The notes beneath the pieces were generated by a model that saw only the letters and a program-made list of their open reading frames with translations, was not told the DNA's origin and did no database searches. 22,307 nt of DNA from positions 1 through 22,307 of the forward strand of contig CAZYTX010000058.1 in assembly GCA_964650485.1 (NCBI GenBank). Direction: 5' to 3'. This stretch comes from CAZYTX01 sp964650485. Its GTDB lineage: Bacteria; RBG-13-61-14; DATKZS01. This document shows, one piece after another, positions 5,913 to 13,222 of the stretch. How positions within the stretch are numbered: the first letter of the stretch is position 1; the number at the start of each line of letters is the position of its first letter. The position numbers and the translations under genes are program-made.

Positions 5913-7991
5913 ATGAGGAACCGGGGAACAAAGGAGCCGCGGGAATCAGGCTTGTTCTCTATTATCATGCTCTACGTGTTCCACGTGGTCCTCTCCCTGC
6001 TCTTCGCCCTGGTGTGCATCGCAATCCTCAAGTACCAGTGCCTGGAGACCGGGGAAGGGCATGCGCCTCCCCATTACCTGGCCGCGGCGTTCCTTACCTT
6101 TTTCCTTGCAGTGCTAAGCTTGAACTTCATCAGGCGCCGGCTTGGCACGAGACACGCATGGTGGCCCTATGCCGCCAGCCTGATTTTATTTTTATCCAGC
6201 GGCTCGATCTTCATAGACGACTACCCTGACGATTTCCAGTTCCTGGGTCCTTCCATCGAGAAACCGGGCCACATGCCTTCCGGGCCGCCCTCTTCCTGGG
6301 GACATGTAAAGCTCAGCATTAACGAAGACTGCCGGAGGGCCACGGCCGTGGGTAAGTCCAGGATAATGCAGCGGCGCGTCAAGGTCCCCTCCGGAGGAGT
6401 TCTTTCCTTTGGTATAGGTGTCCTCTACGGGCATGAACCCAGCCGCGGGGCCGAGGTCTCGGTTTTAGTCAGCACACGCCTGCATCCTGCTGAGGAGGCG
6501 GACAGGTGGACATTGCCCCTTAACAGGAATGCTTGGTTCGACAAGACGGTTGATCTTTCATCTTATGCCGGTCAAGAGGTGAAAATAACCATCAGGGACC
6601 ACACTCCCCGGCCCATGGGAGGCGCTCCCTATCTTTTCATAACTCCCCCCGGGGTGGTGTCCAGGGAATCCCGCGGTCCCAACATTATACTGGTGGTTGT
6701 TGACTCGCTGCGCTACGACGCGGTCACCCATAGGCCCGGCCAGGGGCACACGCCGCGCTTGCACCAGAGGATGAATTCGAAGGGGGCGGTGTTTTTCAAG
6801 CGGAATTACGCCCAGTCAAGCTGGACCAGCCCCTCGGTGGCCTCTCTTCTGACTTCCCTGATGCCGGCCCAGAACGGTGTGGTGGCCAGAAGCGGTCTCC
6901 ACCTCTCCCATGAAAACCTGACCATCATGGAGCAAGTGCAAGAAGCCGGGTATCTTACCGCGGGTTTTTCAACCAATTCTCTTGTAAGCGGCCCGCTCAA
7001 CTTCGGCCAGGGCATGGACTTTATAAAGGTGGTCGGACGCGACACAAAAGACTGGTGGAAATCGGCCAAGAGGCTCAACCGGAGTGCGATGAAATGGATC
7101 GAGAAAAACCGGGACCTGCCTTTCGTGCTTTACATGCATTACATGGACCCTCATTACCCGTACCTGCCCCCGCCCCGCCATTTTGTGGAGGTGATAGAAG
7201 AAAAAGGCCTGATAAAAGGAGCAAAGGCCCTGTACCTTCCCTTCAAGATATATGACCGCGACATTTACATGAGACACGCCGGGATTTACAAGAGCCTGTA
7301 TCAGGCCGAGGTGTCCTACTGGGACGAAGCCTTCGACCGGTTCATGGACAGACTCGAGGCCCTGGACTCGGAGCGCCCCTGCATCGTCATCGTGGTCTCG
7401 GACCACGGGGAGGAGTTCCTGGACCACGGGAACCGGGGCCACGGAACCAGTCTGTATGAGGAACTGGTCCACGTGCCGCTGGTAATTTTCATGCCTGGAA
7501 ATGAAGAGCCTGTCAAGGTAGGTGAAATCACCCAGAACATGGACATCGGGCCGACCATATTGGACCTGCTCGGAATAAAGGCCGCGGAGAAGTTCATGGG
7601 AAGGTCGCTCCTTCCTCTCATGGGTCAGGACAAGAAAGACCCGAGCCGGGTTGCATACTCTGAAATGCCTCCGCGCCGGTCAAAGAGATTCTCCTCGGGA
7701 GTAATGGGCGTGTACATGCGTGCGTGCATAAGCAGGGACTCGAAGGTCATTGAAAAGATTCCAGCCCGGGGATCACCGGAGATCGAGCACTACCGGCTGG
7801 ACAGAGACCCGCGGGAAGCAAATCCCTTGAAATTCGATGGTCATGCTCGAGCAGGGAAAATGACGAAAATGCTGCAGGAGTTCTTCAATACACTGCCGGG
7901 CAAGGTCCCGGAAGACGACATGCACCGCCCTCCCCTTCCGGACCCGATCGCAAAGAAACGACTCCGGGACCTGGGATACATAAACGACTGA
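5913..7991 (+). CDS. membrane-anchored sulfatase/alkaline phosphatase-superfamily enzyme
   Basis: This 692-aa protein starts with about three hydrophobic segments (near 16-39, 55-72 and 84-100). A roughly 150-residue region with beta-rich character follows, and then a sulfatase-type catalytic domain from about residue 255. Metal-site motifs are visible: VVVDSLRYD (Asp264), SDHGEEFLDHGNRGHG (Asp497, His498, His510). The nucleophile motif reads TSPSV at 305-309 where true sulfatases have CxPSR, so Thr305 replaces the Cys or Ser that becomes formylglycine. Thr in this place is used by phosphotransferases such as LtaS and OpgB, so phosphodiesterase or phosphoglycerol/phosphoethanolamine transfer is as likely as sulfate hydrolysis. 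ATG 5913 has only a weak GGGAAAAG ahead of it. It has its own upstream promoter and no co-directional partner. Confidence 0.82.
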   Translation: MRNRGTKEPRESGLFSIIMLYVFHVVLSLLFALVCIAILKYQCLETGEGHAPPHYLAAAFLTFFLAVLSLNFIRRRLGTRHAWWPYAASLILFLSSGSIFIDDYPDDFQFLGPSIEKPGHMPSGPPSSWGHVKLSINEDCRRATAVGKSRIMQRRVKVPSGGVLSFGIGVLYGHEPSRGAEVSVLVSTRLHPAEEADRWTLPLNRNAWFDKTVDLSSYAGQEVKITIRDHTPRPMGGAPYLFITPPGVVSRESRGPNIILVVVDSLRYDAVTHRPGQGHTPRLHQRMNSKGAVFFKRNYAQSSWTSPSVASLLTSLMPAQNGVVARSGLHLSHENLTIMEQVQEAGYLTAGFSTNSLVSGPLNFGQGMDFIKVVGRDTKDWWKSAKRLNRSAMKWIEKNRDLPFVLYMHYMDPHYPYLPPPRHFVEVIEEKGLIKGAKALYLPFKIYDRDIYMRHAGIYKSLYQAEVSYWDEAFDRFMDRLEALDSERPCIVIVVSDHGEEFLDHGNRGHGTSLYEELVHVPLVIFMPGNEEPVKVGEITQNMDIGPTILDLLGIKAAEKFMGRSLLPLMGQDKKDPSRVAYSEMPPRRSKRFSSGVMGVYMRACISRDSKVIEKIPARGSPEIEHYRLDRDPREANPLKFDGHARAGKMTKMLQEFFNTLPGKVPEDDMHRPPLPDPIAKKRLRDLGYIND

Positions 7992-7998
7992 GAACACC

Positions 7999-8013
7999 AT
8001 AAGCGCCGCTTAT
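7999..8013. terminator. short palindrome between convergent genes
   Basis: ATAAGCG-C-CGCTTAT is a near-perfect palindrome sitting in the 18-bp gap between the two convergent stop codons and overlapping the esterase stop. It could fold as a 5-bp hairpin with a 5-base loop and act bidirectionally, but it is short and has no T run on either side. Confidence 0.2.
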
Positions 8014-9626
8014 TGCCCTCCTCTTCCAGAGCGGTGGTATTTGTCCCATAAATCACAGCGTTCGAACTGCTTTGCCGGCTCCCGTATGGCTTCGAGCCCG
8101 CCCGAATCCAGGATCATCCTCTTCTTGCCCTCGCTCTCGTATGCCGGCCACTCGGGCAGGCCCGGGCCGTTGGGGTCTCCTTTGCGCGCGAAGTTTGCCC
8201 AGTAGGACTGCATGGTGAGGGAGAGGCCCTCGACCTTTTGCATGTGCTTGTCCTTGAACAGAAGCTTGAAGGGCTCCCGCTCATAGGTGCCGAACACGAA
8301 CGGTATCTCCAGGGCGTGGAAAGCGCCCAGCCTCTTCTTGAGCCGGATGTCGTCGAAGTCGAACCGGTAGTAGTAGACCTCGTCCTGGTGGCGGGACATG
8401 GCCTTCACCGGGTCGTGGCCGCCGCACCCGAGAATCCTGTCCGAGTCCTTCTGGATGTAGGCCTCGGTTGGGCGGTCAAAGCCGTCCGCGGGATACGCCT
8501 TAAGGAGCTCCTCCCCGAACCCGGGGTACTCTTTCATCATGACCCTCTGGTAGCGGCGCCTGGTCATGAACCGCTTGCCCGGCTGGATCAAAATAAGCGG
8601 CCGGGTCTCGTCGCGGTTGGAGCCGGCAAGATACGGGACCTTGTTGTAATCGCCCGCGATGATGCAGTCAAGCGGCGGCTTGGAGAGCAGGTGGCCGTCC
8701 TGGTGGGGCATGAACGGGCTCCTCTGCCCGGTCTCGTCCCAGATCACCTTTTTCAGTATCTGCTTTGCGCTCTTGCTCCTCATGCACTCGACCTGGCCTG
8801 TTGGGTGGTCGCATCCAAGCTCTTGGGCCAGTTCCTTTGCATAAGCGTAGCCCTGCTCCAGTGTCCTGGTCCTCCTGCACCCGCCGCTCTGTTGTATGGC
8901 CTGGTGGAACAGGCCCTTTGCTAAAGGCGTTGCCATGAGCGTGCACACGCTCCAGCCGCCGGCGCTCTCGCCGAATACGGTGACGTTGTCCGGGTCGCCC
9001 CCGAAGGCGGCGATGTTGTCGCGCACCCATTCGAGAGCGAATACCTGGTCCAGGTGGCCGTAGCCGCCCGCGGCCTTGTCGGGGTCCTCCTCCCTGAAGC
9101 CGGGATGGGCCAGAAACCCGAACGGACCCAGCCGGTAGTTGATGGTCACCACCACCAGGTCCTGGTTTTTTGAAAGCACGTCCCCCTGGTACATGGGGGA
9201 TATGCCCGAGCCGGTGAGCAGGGTGCCCCCGTGTATCCACACCATCACCGGGAAGGTCCCCCTCTTCTCCGGACGCCATACGTTAAGGTATAGACAGTCC
9301 TCCGAGCCCTTGGGCCTGCCGGTCTTTAAGAGGTCGAGCTCGAGCATGGAGGTCTTCTGCGCGCACTCGGCCGAGAACTCTAGCGCAGGCAGGGGCGCGG
9401 TCCACGGCCCGGGCGGCTGCGGCCGCTTCCAGCGCAGCTCGCCCACGGGCGGCGCCGCATAGGGAATGCCCTTCCACACGCACACGTCCTCGGTGTCCGA
9501 TTCCATGCCCGCCACCGGCCCGTACACGGTCTCCACCACATCCGAGCAGAGCTCTGACTGAGCCACGGCCCGGCTCGAAAGCAGCCCCAAAAAGAGCACC
9601 ATTGCCGCGGCGAGTTTTGTTTTCAT
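8010..9626 (-). CDS. secreted type B carboxylesterase
   Basis: This alpha/beta-hydrolase of the carboxylesterase type B family hydrolyses carboxylic esters. The 538-aa product begins with a clear signal peptide (MKTKLAAAMVLFLGLLSSRAVAQ). The type B signature SEDCLYLNVW is at 108-117, the oxyanion motif HGGT at 132-135, and the serine elbow GESAGG at 219-224. The inferred triad is Ser221, Glu340 and His437. Length is normal for the family. The frame stays open another 46 codons upstream, but ATG 9626 is preferred: AAAGGA lies about ten bases before it, and only this start puts the signal peptide at the N-terminus. It is the last gene of a minus-strand run behind the MNT remnant and GH1 gene. 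The natural substrate is unknown; acetylated or feruloylated glycans would fit the neighbour. Confidence 0.88.
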   Translation of the reverse strand: MKTKLAAAMVLFLGLLSSRAVAQSELCSDVVETVYGPVAGMESDTEDVCVWKGIPYAAPPVGELRWKRPQPPGPWTAPLPALEFSAECAQKTSMLELDLLKTGRPKGSEDCLYLNVWRPEKRGTFPVMVWIHGGTLLTGSGISPMYQGDVLSKNQDLVVVTINYRLGPFGFLAHPGFREEDPDKAAGGYGHLDQVFALEWVRDNIAAFGGDPDNVTVFGESAGGWSVCTLMATPLAKGLFHQAIQQSGGCRRTRTLEQGYAYAKELAQELGCDHPTGQVECMRSKSAKQILKKVIWDETGQRSPFMPHQDGHLLSKPPLDCIIAGDYNKVPYLAGSNRDETRPLILIQPGKRFMTRRRYQRVMMKEYPGFGEELLKAYPADGFDRPTEAYIQKDSDRILGCGGHDPVKAMSRHQDEVYYYRFDFDDIRLKKRLGAFHALEIPFVFGTYEREPFKLLFKDKHMQKVEGLSLTMQSYWANFARKGDPNGPGLPEWPAYESEGKKRMILDSGGLEAIREPAKQFERCDLWDKYHRSGRGGQ

Positions 9627-9672
9627 AGGTTCAATCCTTTGGCATATATGGTTTCCTCTAGGACCTTTGATT

Positions 9673-9870
9673 TCAATCTCGGCTTTTAAGCTCCATGTAT
9701 GAGTCAAATGACTTTTGCTCCAGCTCAACAACAAAGTCAAGGTCGTTAACCTCGGGGGAATCATTCCGAGCCGCGGACCCGAACAGGCCGAGTTTTTTCA
9801 CGCCGAAAGCGCGGATCTCATTGCTCCGCTCTTCGAGCATCCTCAATATGTCTTTCCTTTGTAAATCCAT
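9673..9870 (-). pseudogene. truncated MNT-type nucleotidyltransferase (antitoxin-like)
   Basis: The 65-aa frame carries the minimal nucleotidyltransferase motif: GLFGSAARND, then two acidic residues in DLDF, which match the GSxAR...DxD site of MNT proteins. Family members are usually about 95-110 aa and continue after the SY(M)xLK segment with a helix such as FLEELLGRKVDLV. Here the protein stops at SYMELKSRD, and no other frame downstream restores the missing part, so it looks 3'-truncated. MNT proteins typically pair with a HEPN toxin, which they inactivate; no HEPN gene is visible nearby. ATG 9870 is chosen; a GTG at 9894, two bases after the GH1 stop, is an alternative. A short but functional variant cannot be excluded. 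Confidence 0.65.
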
Positions 9871-9896
9871 ATTTCTCAGCCTGTAAAATAACACGA

Positions 9897-11246
9897 CTAT
9901 GCTTCAAATCCATTGTTCGCTATGGTGTCCCTGTACCAGAATGCGCTTGCCTTGGGCGTGCGCTTCTGCGTGTCGAAGTCAACGTGTATGAGCCCGAAGC
10001 GCCTGGTGAAGCCGTAGGCCCACTCGAAGTTGTCCATGAGCGACCATGCAAAGTATCCTTTCAGCTTCACTCCTTGCTGCATTGCCCTGTGGGCCTGCTC
10101 CAGGTAGGCCCGGTAGAAGTCTATCCTCTCCCCGTCGTTCACCGCCCCGTTCTCGACGTGATCGTCCAGCGCGGCCCCGTTCTCGGTGACGTACACCTCG
10201 GGGTCCCCCCACTCCTCCTTTATGCGCATGAGCGACTCGTAGATGCACTCGGGGTAGACCTCCCAGCCCATCCTCGTGTACCTTGCGCCCGGCTCCTTGT
10301 GCTTGAATTCAATATTTGCCTCCAGCAGCGGGACCTCGGGGTCATGGCAAGCGAAGACCCTGGTATAAATGTTCAGGCCCACGAAGTCGAGCGGCTTGTT
10401 TATGAACTCCTCGTCGCCCTCTTCAATGGGTAAGTTCAAAGGCCCGAGCACTGAAAGCATGTCCTCCGGATACCCTCCCGCAAGCACCGGCTGCGCGTAC
10501 CAGCGGTTCAGGAGCCCGTCTATCATCCGGGCCGCGTCCCGGTCCTTGCCCGAGTCCGAGGCGGGATACACCGGCGGGAGCTGAAGCACTGTCCCCGCCA
10601 GGGGGTCTTTGGCCTCCTCCCGGATCGCTGTCACCGCGTTCGCGTGAGCCAGGTTAATGTAGTGCGATGCTTTGAAGTACTGGAGCGGGTCTTCGATGCC
10701 CGGGGCGTGCTCTCCGCGCAAGTACCCCAGGGTGGCGAATATCTGGGGCTCGTTCAAAGTGGCGAAGTATCTCACCCTGTCTCCCAGGGCTTTTGCAACC
10801 GCGGCGGCAAAGTCCCCGAACCAGCCCTTAATGTCCCGGTTTGCCCAGCCGCCCCGCTCCTGCAGTGCCTGGGGCAGGTCCCAGTGGTAAAGGGTCACAA
10901 AGGGCTGGATCCCGGCGTCCAGCAACTCGTCCACCAGCCTGGAGTAAAAGTCAACGCCCCTCTGCTCCACCCCGCCCCTGCCCCGGGGCATGATACGCGG
11001 CCATGATATGGAAAAGCGGTAAGCCCGCAGCCCCAGCTCTTTCATGAGGCCTAAATCCTCTTTGTATCGGTGGTAGTGGTCGCAGGCGATGTCCCCGGTG
11101 GCGCCGTCCTTTACGTTGCCGGGCTTATGGGTGAACCTGTCCCATATGGACTCGCCCTTGCCGTCCTCCGCCGGCGCGCCCTCGATCTGAAAGGAGGATG
11201 TGGCCGCGCCCCATAAGAAATCATCGGGGAAGCGCAAAAGGGCCAT
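9897..11246 (-). CDS. GH1 family beta-glucosidase/beta-glycosidase
   Basis: This retaining glycoside hydrolase of family 1 releases terminal beta-linked glucose or related sugars. The 449-aa length is standard. Family marks are in order: FLWGAATSSFQIEGA at 10-24, the YRFSISWPRI strand at 76-85, HWDLPQAL at 121-128, the acid/base TLNEP at 163-167 (Glu166), and the nucleophile VTENG at 353-357 (Glu355), with SLMDNFEWAYGF near the C-terminus for aglycone and substrate binding. No signal peptide is seen, so it acts in the cytoplasm on imported sugars. The corrinoid gene ends 58 bp upstream and the MNT remnant follows closely, so one transcript is possible. Precise specificity (glucoside, galactoside, 6-phospho form) cannot be read from sequence. 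Confidence 0.94.
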   Translation of the reverse strand: MALLRFPDDFLWGAATSSFQIEGAPAEDGKGESIWDRFTHKPGNVKDGATGDIACDHYHRYKEDLGLMKELGLRAYRFSISWPRIMPRGRGGVEQRGVDFYSRLVDELLDAGIQPFVTLYHWDLPQALQERGGWANRDIKGWFGDFAAAVAKALGDRVRYFATLNEPQIFATLGYLRGEHAPGIEDPLQYFKASHYINLAHANAVTAIREEAKDPLAGTVLQLPPVYPASDSGKDRDAARMIDGLLNRWYAQPVLAGGYPEDMLSVLGPLNLPIEEGDEEFINKPLDFVGLNIYTRVFACHDPEVPLLEANIEFKHKEPGARYTRMGWEVYPECIYESLMRIKEEWGDPEVYVTENGAALDDHVENGAVNDGERIDFYRAYLEQAHRAMQQGVKLKGYFAWSLMDNFEWAYGFTRRFGLIHVDFDTQKRTPKASAFWYRDTIANNGFEA

Positions 11247-11304
11247 GGCCTTTACCGTTTATGCGCCCCGCAATGATGACATGACCGTTCATCCCAGGCC
11301 GTGA

Positions 11305-11937
11305 TCAGGCCTCGCTCGAGGCCACGTCACGGGCGAAGTTCCTCCCCGCGGTCGAGTCGGGCCCGTAGAAGTCCGCGCCGATCTCATCGGCGAACTCCTG
11401 GCGGATGGGGGCACCGCCGATCATGATCTTGACCTGGTCTCTCAGCCCCGCGTCATTTATCGCCTTTATGGTGTCCTTCATGGCCATCATGGTGGTGGTG
11501 AGCAGGGCGCTCATGCCGATCACCTGGGGCTTGTGCTCCTTTATGGCCTCCACGAACTTATCCGGGGGGACGTCGGTGCCCAGGTCAACAACCTCGAACC
11601 CCGCCCCTTCAAGCGCCATGGTCACCAGGTTCTTGCCGATGTCGTGCAGGTCGCCCTTGACCGTACCCAGCACCGCCTTGCCGATGGGCTCGATCCCGCT
11701 CTCCACCAGCATGGGCTTTAACACCTCCAGTCCCTGCTGCATGGCCCGGGCCGCGACCAGCATCTCGGGAACAAAGTACTCGCCCCTCTGGAACAGGTCG
11801 CCCACCTCGTCCATGGCAGGGATCAGGCCCTCCTTCATGATGGCCTCGGGCCCCTCTCCCTTGTCAAGCATCTGCTTCACCTGCTCTTTTGTCTCGTTGG
11901 CTTTGCCCGCTTTCACCAACTCTTTCAGCTTCTCCAT
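11305..11937 (-). CDS. methyltransferase-associated corrinoid protein
   Basis: This 210-aa protein has the two-part structure of MtaC/MtbC/MttC-type corrinoid proteins and of the MetH cobalamin module. An N-terminal four-helix cap (about 1-85, with PAMDEVGDLFQRGEYFVPEML) precedes a Rossmann B12 domain with the cobalt-coordinating GDLHDIG at 95-101 (His98 as lower ligand) and SALLTTT further on. Such proteins carry a methyl group on cobalt between a substrate-specific methyltransferase and tetrahydrofolate or another acceptor. No methyltransferase or reactivating ATPase lies in the window, so it is an orphan here. ATG 11937 has a good Shine-Dalgarno, GGGAGG, seven bases upstream. A B12-dependent regulator is less likely because there is no DNA-binding domain. 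Confidence 0.92.
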   Translation of the reverse strand: MEKLKELVKAGKANETKEQVKQMLDKGEGPEAIMKEGLIPAMDEVGDLFQRGEYFVPEMLVAARAMQQGLEVLKPMLVESGIEPIGKAVLGTVKGDLHDIGKNLVTMALEGAGFEVVDLGTDVPPDKFVEAIKEHKPQVIGMSALLTTTMMAMKDTIKAINDAGLRDQVKIMIGGAPIRQEFADEIGADFYGPDSTAGRNFARDVASSEA

Positions 11938-12000
11938 TACATCCTCCCTTCATATACCTTTTGATTCGCGCGCTCTGATGATGTCACAAGCACCAAGGCT

Positions 12001-12035
12001 CCATCTGATGAGCATACTACGAAGATGGTATTATA
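12001..12035 (-). promoter_or_regulatory. probable promoter and operator-like palindrome for the corrinoid gene
   Basis: On the minus strand a perfect TATAAT lies at 12035-12030, with only a weak -35 (TTGCTT or TTTTGC, 15-17 bp upstream). Immediately downstream, around the expected transcription start, is a 6-bp inverted repeat CCATCT/AGATGG (12001-12006 and 12023-12028) with a 16-base centre. This could be an operator or a 5' leader hairpin. The leader to the ATG at 11937 would be about 85 bases. No cobalamin riboswitch box was recognised. Confidence 0.4.
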
Positions 12036-12101
12036 ACTTATCATCGCCGCAAGCAAAAGCAAAAAGCTAAAATTTTTTCATGTTTCCACGCCTTGCCTCG
12101 C

Positions 12102-12131
12102 TTGACTTGTCCGCCCTTCTATCTTTATCAT
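12102..12131 (+). promoter_or_regulatory. promoter of the CapA-like lipoprotein gene
   Basis: TTGACT at 12102-12107 and TATCAT at 12126-12131 each match the consensus at 5 of 6 positions, with an 18-bp spacer. The -10 overlaps an in-frame ATG at 12130, so that ATG cannot be the start when this promoter is used. This supports the ATG at 12151. Confidence 0.5.
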
Positions 12132-12150
12132 GAATTTCAGGGGAGGGGAC

Positions 12151-13203
12151 ATGACGGTTGCAGTACTAAGGAGGGCAGCTCTCCTCGCGGTGTTAGCTCT
12201 GCTTTGCCTTGGCTTTGCAGGTTGTCCCAGGCAGGGGGAGCAGAGAGGCGATGATATTCTTGCCTTTGCCGCGGGCGGCGAGCTCCGGCCCAGGACAACG
12301 GAGGGAGAGCATATCTTCGGAGACCGGAAGGGCGGGCACCCGCTCGTCACCATGATCCCGCACCTGGTCGAGCGGGACCTGGTGATGGTGGACCTAGCCG
12401 GCGGCCTGGACATAGGGTGCCAGCCCCTCATACGGGAGCAGATTTTCCGCTGGCAGCCCGACTGGCTCCAGTACCTGAGCGAGGCCAACATCAGGGTGCT
12501 GAACCTTGCTGACGACCACTGCCTGGACTGCGGCAGGGACGCCCTGGCCCACGCAACCAGCCAGATGCTGGCCCAGGGCTTTTACGTTTGCGGGGCCGGT
12601 GTAGACCAGGAGGAGGCCCATGCACCCGTGTACCTCACCAGGTACGGGATCACCGTATCCATCGTGAGCTTCCTCATGGAAAGTCCGCCTGCCATAGCCC
12701 CTTGCGAGGAATGCACCGGCCCCTCGATATACAGCAGGCAGGCGCTCATAAGCTCTCTCAAGGAGATGAAGAAGAGGGCCATGCACCACCTGGCCGTGTT
12801 CCACTGGAAGGAGCGCGACCTGCCGGGGCTCACCGACGATGAGCTGAGCGTGGCCAAGGAGGCCATGGACTTCGGCGCGGACCTGGTTATAGGGTACGGG
12901 CCAAGGTCCGCGGGCGGGCTGTACAGGATACGGGGAAGGTGGGTGATAGGCAGCCTGGGAAGGCTTTCGGGAACGCCCGCCTCCTCGGAGTCAAAAATAG
13001 TGGACGGACTGTTGCTTGCCGCGGAGTTCACCCGTGGAAACATGATGAACCTGAGGGTGCTGCCGGTGACTCTGGAGAAGGGCAGGCCCCGGGTCATGCG
13101 CGGCCAGGAAGGGGCCGCGGCCCTGCGCGCCCTGATGGCGACCTCAGATCAGATGGTGGCTGACAACTCCAGCCTGATAGGGGACATACTGTATCTGAAA
13201 TAA
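12151..13203 (+). CDS. CapA-like (PGA_cap fold) lipoprotein with degenerate active site
   Basis: The 350-aa product starts with a lipoprotein signal peptide (MTVAVLRRAALLAVLALLCL, then GFAGC with the lipidated Cys25). The rest follows the order of CapA metallophosphatase-like proteins: AFAAGGEL (residues 38-45), MVDLAGG (79-85), LADDHCLDCG (119-128), FHWKERD (217-223), and GADLVIGYGP (242-251) with VIGSLGRL (265-272). Usual ligand motifs are altered: GD reads GG, NLE is lost, NNH reads DDH, HWG reads HWK, and the GHHPHV histidines are replaced by GYGPRS. It may therefore be non-catalytic or use another chemistry. ATG 12151 is chosen over ATG 12130 because GGGGAGGGG (12140-12148) precedes it and the -10 element covers the first. 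It is convergent with uxs. CapA homologues act in poly-gamma-glutamate or surface-polymer handling; that role is inference here. Confidence 0.75.
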   Translation: MTVAVLRRAALLAVLALLCLGFAGCPRQGEQRGDDILAFAAGGELRPRTTEGEHIFGDRKGGHPLVTMIPHLVERDLVMVDLAGGLDIGCQPLIREQIFRWQPDWLQYLSEANIRVLNLADDHCLDCGRDALAHATSQMLAQGFYVCGAGVDQEEAHAPVYLTRYGITVSIVSFLMESPPAIAPCEECTGPSIYSRQALISSLKEMKKRAMHHLAVFHWKERDLPGLTDDELSVAKEAMDFGADLVIGYGPRSAGGLYRIRGRWVIGSLGRLSGTPASSESKIVDGLLLAAEFTRGNMMNLRVLPVTLEKGRPRVMRGQEGAAALRALMATSDQMVADNSSLIGDILYLK

Positions 13204-13222
13204 GGCGGGGAAGGGCTTCTTT

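Noticed and set aside
8238..8924. A 228-codon + strand frame opposite the carboxylesterase.
   Set aside because: The minus-strand gene has a signal peptide, serine elbow and full triad; the + frame has no family features or ribosome-binding site.
9627..9764. 46-codon upstream extension of the carboxylesterase.
   Set aside because: It overlaps the MNT remnant, lacks a ribosome-binding site and would bury the signal peptide inside the protein.
13204..13222. Search for an intrinsic terminator between the convergent CapA-like and uxs genes.
   Set aside because: The gap is only 19 bp and shows no stable hairpin followed by a T run.
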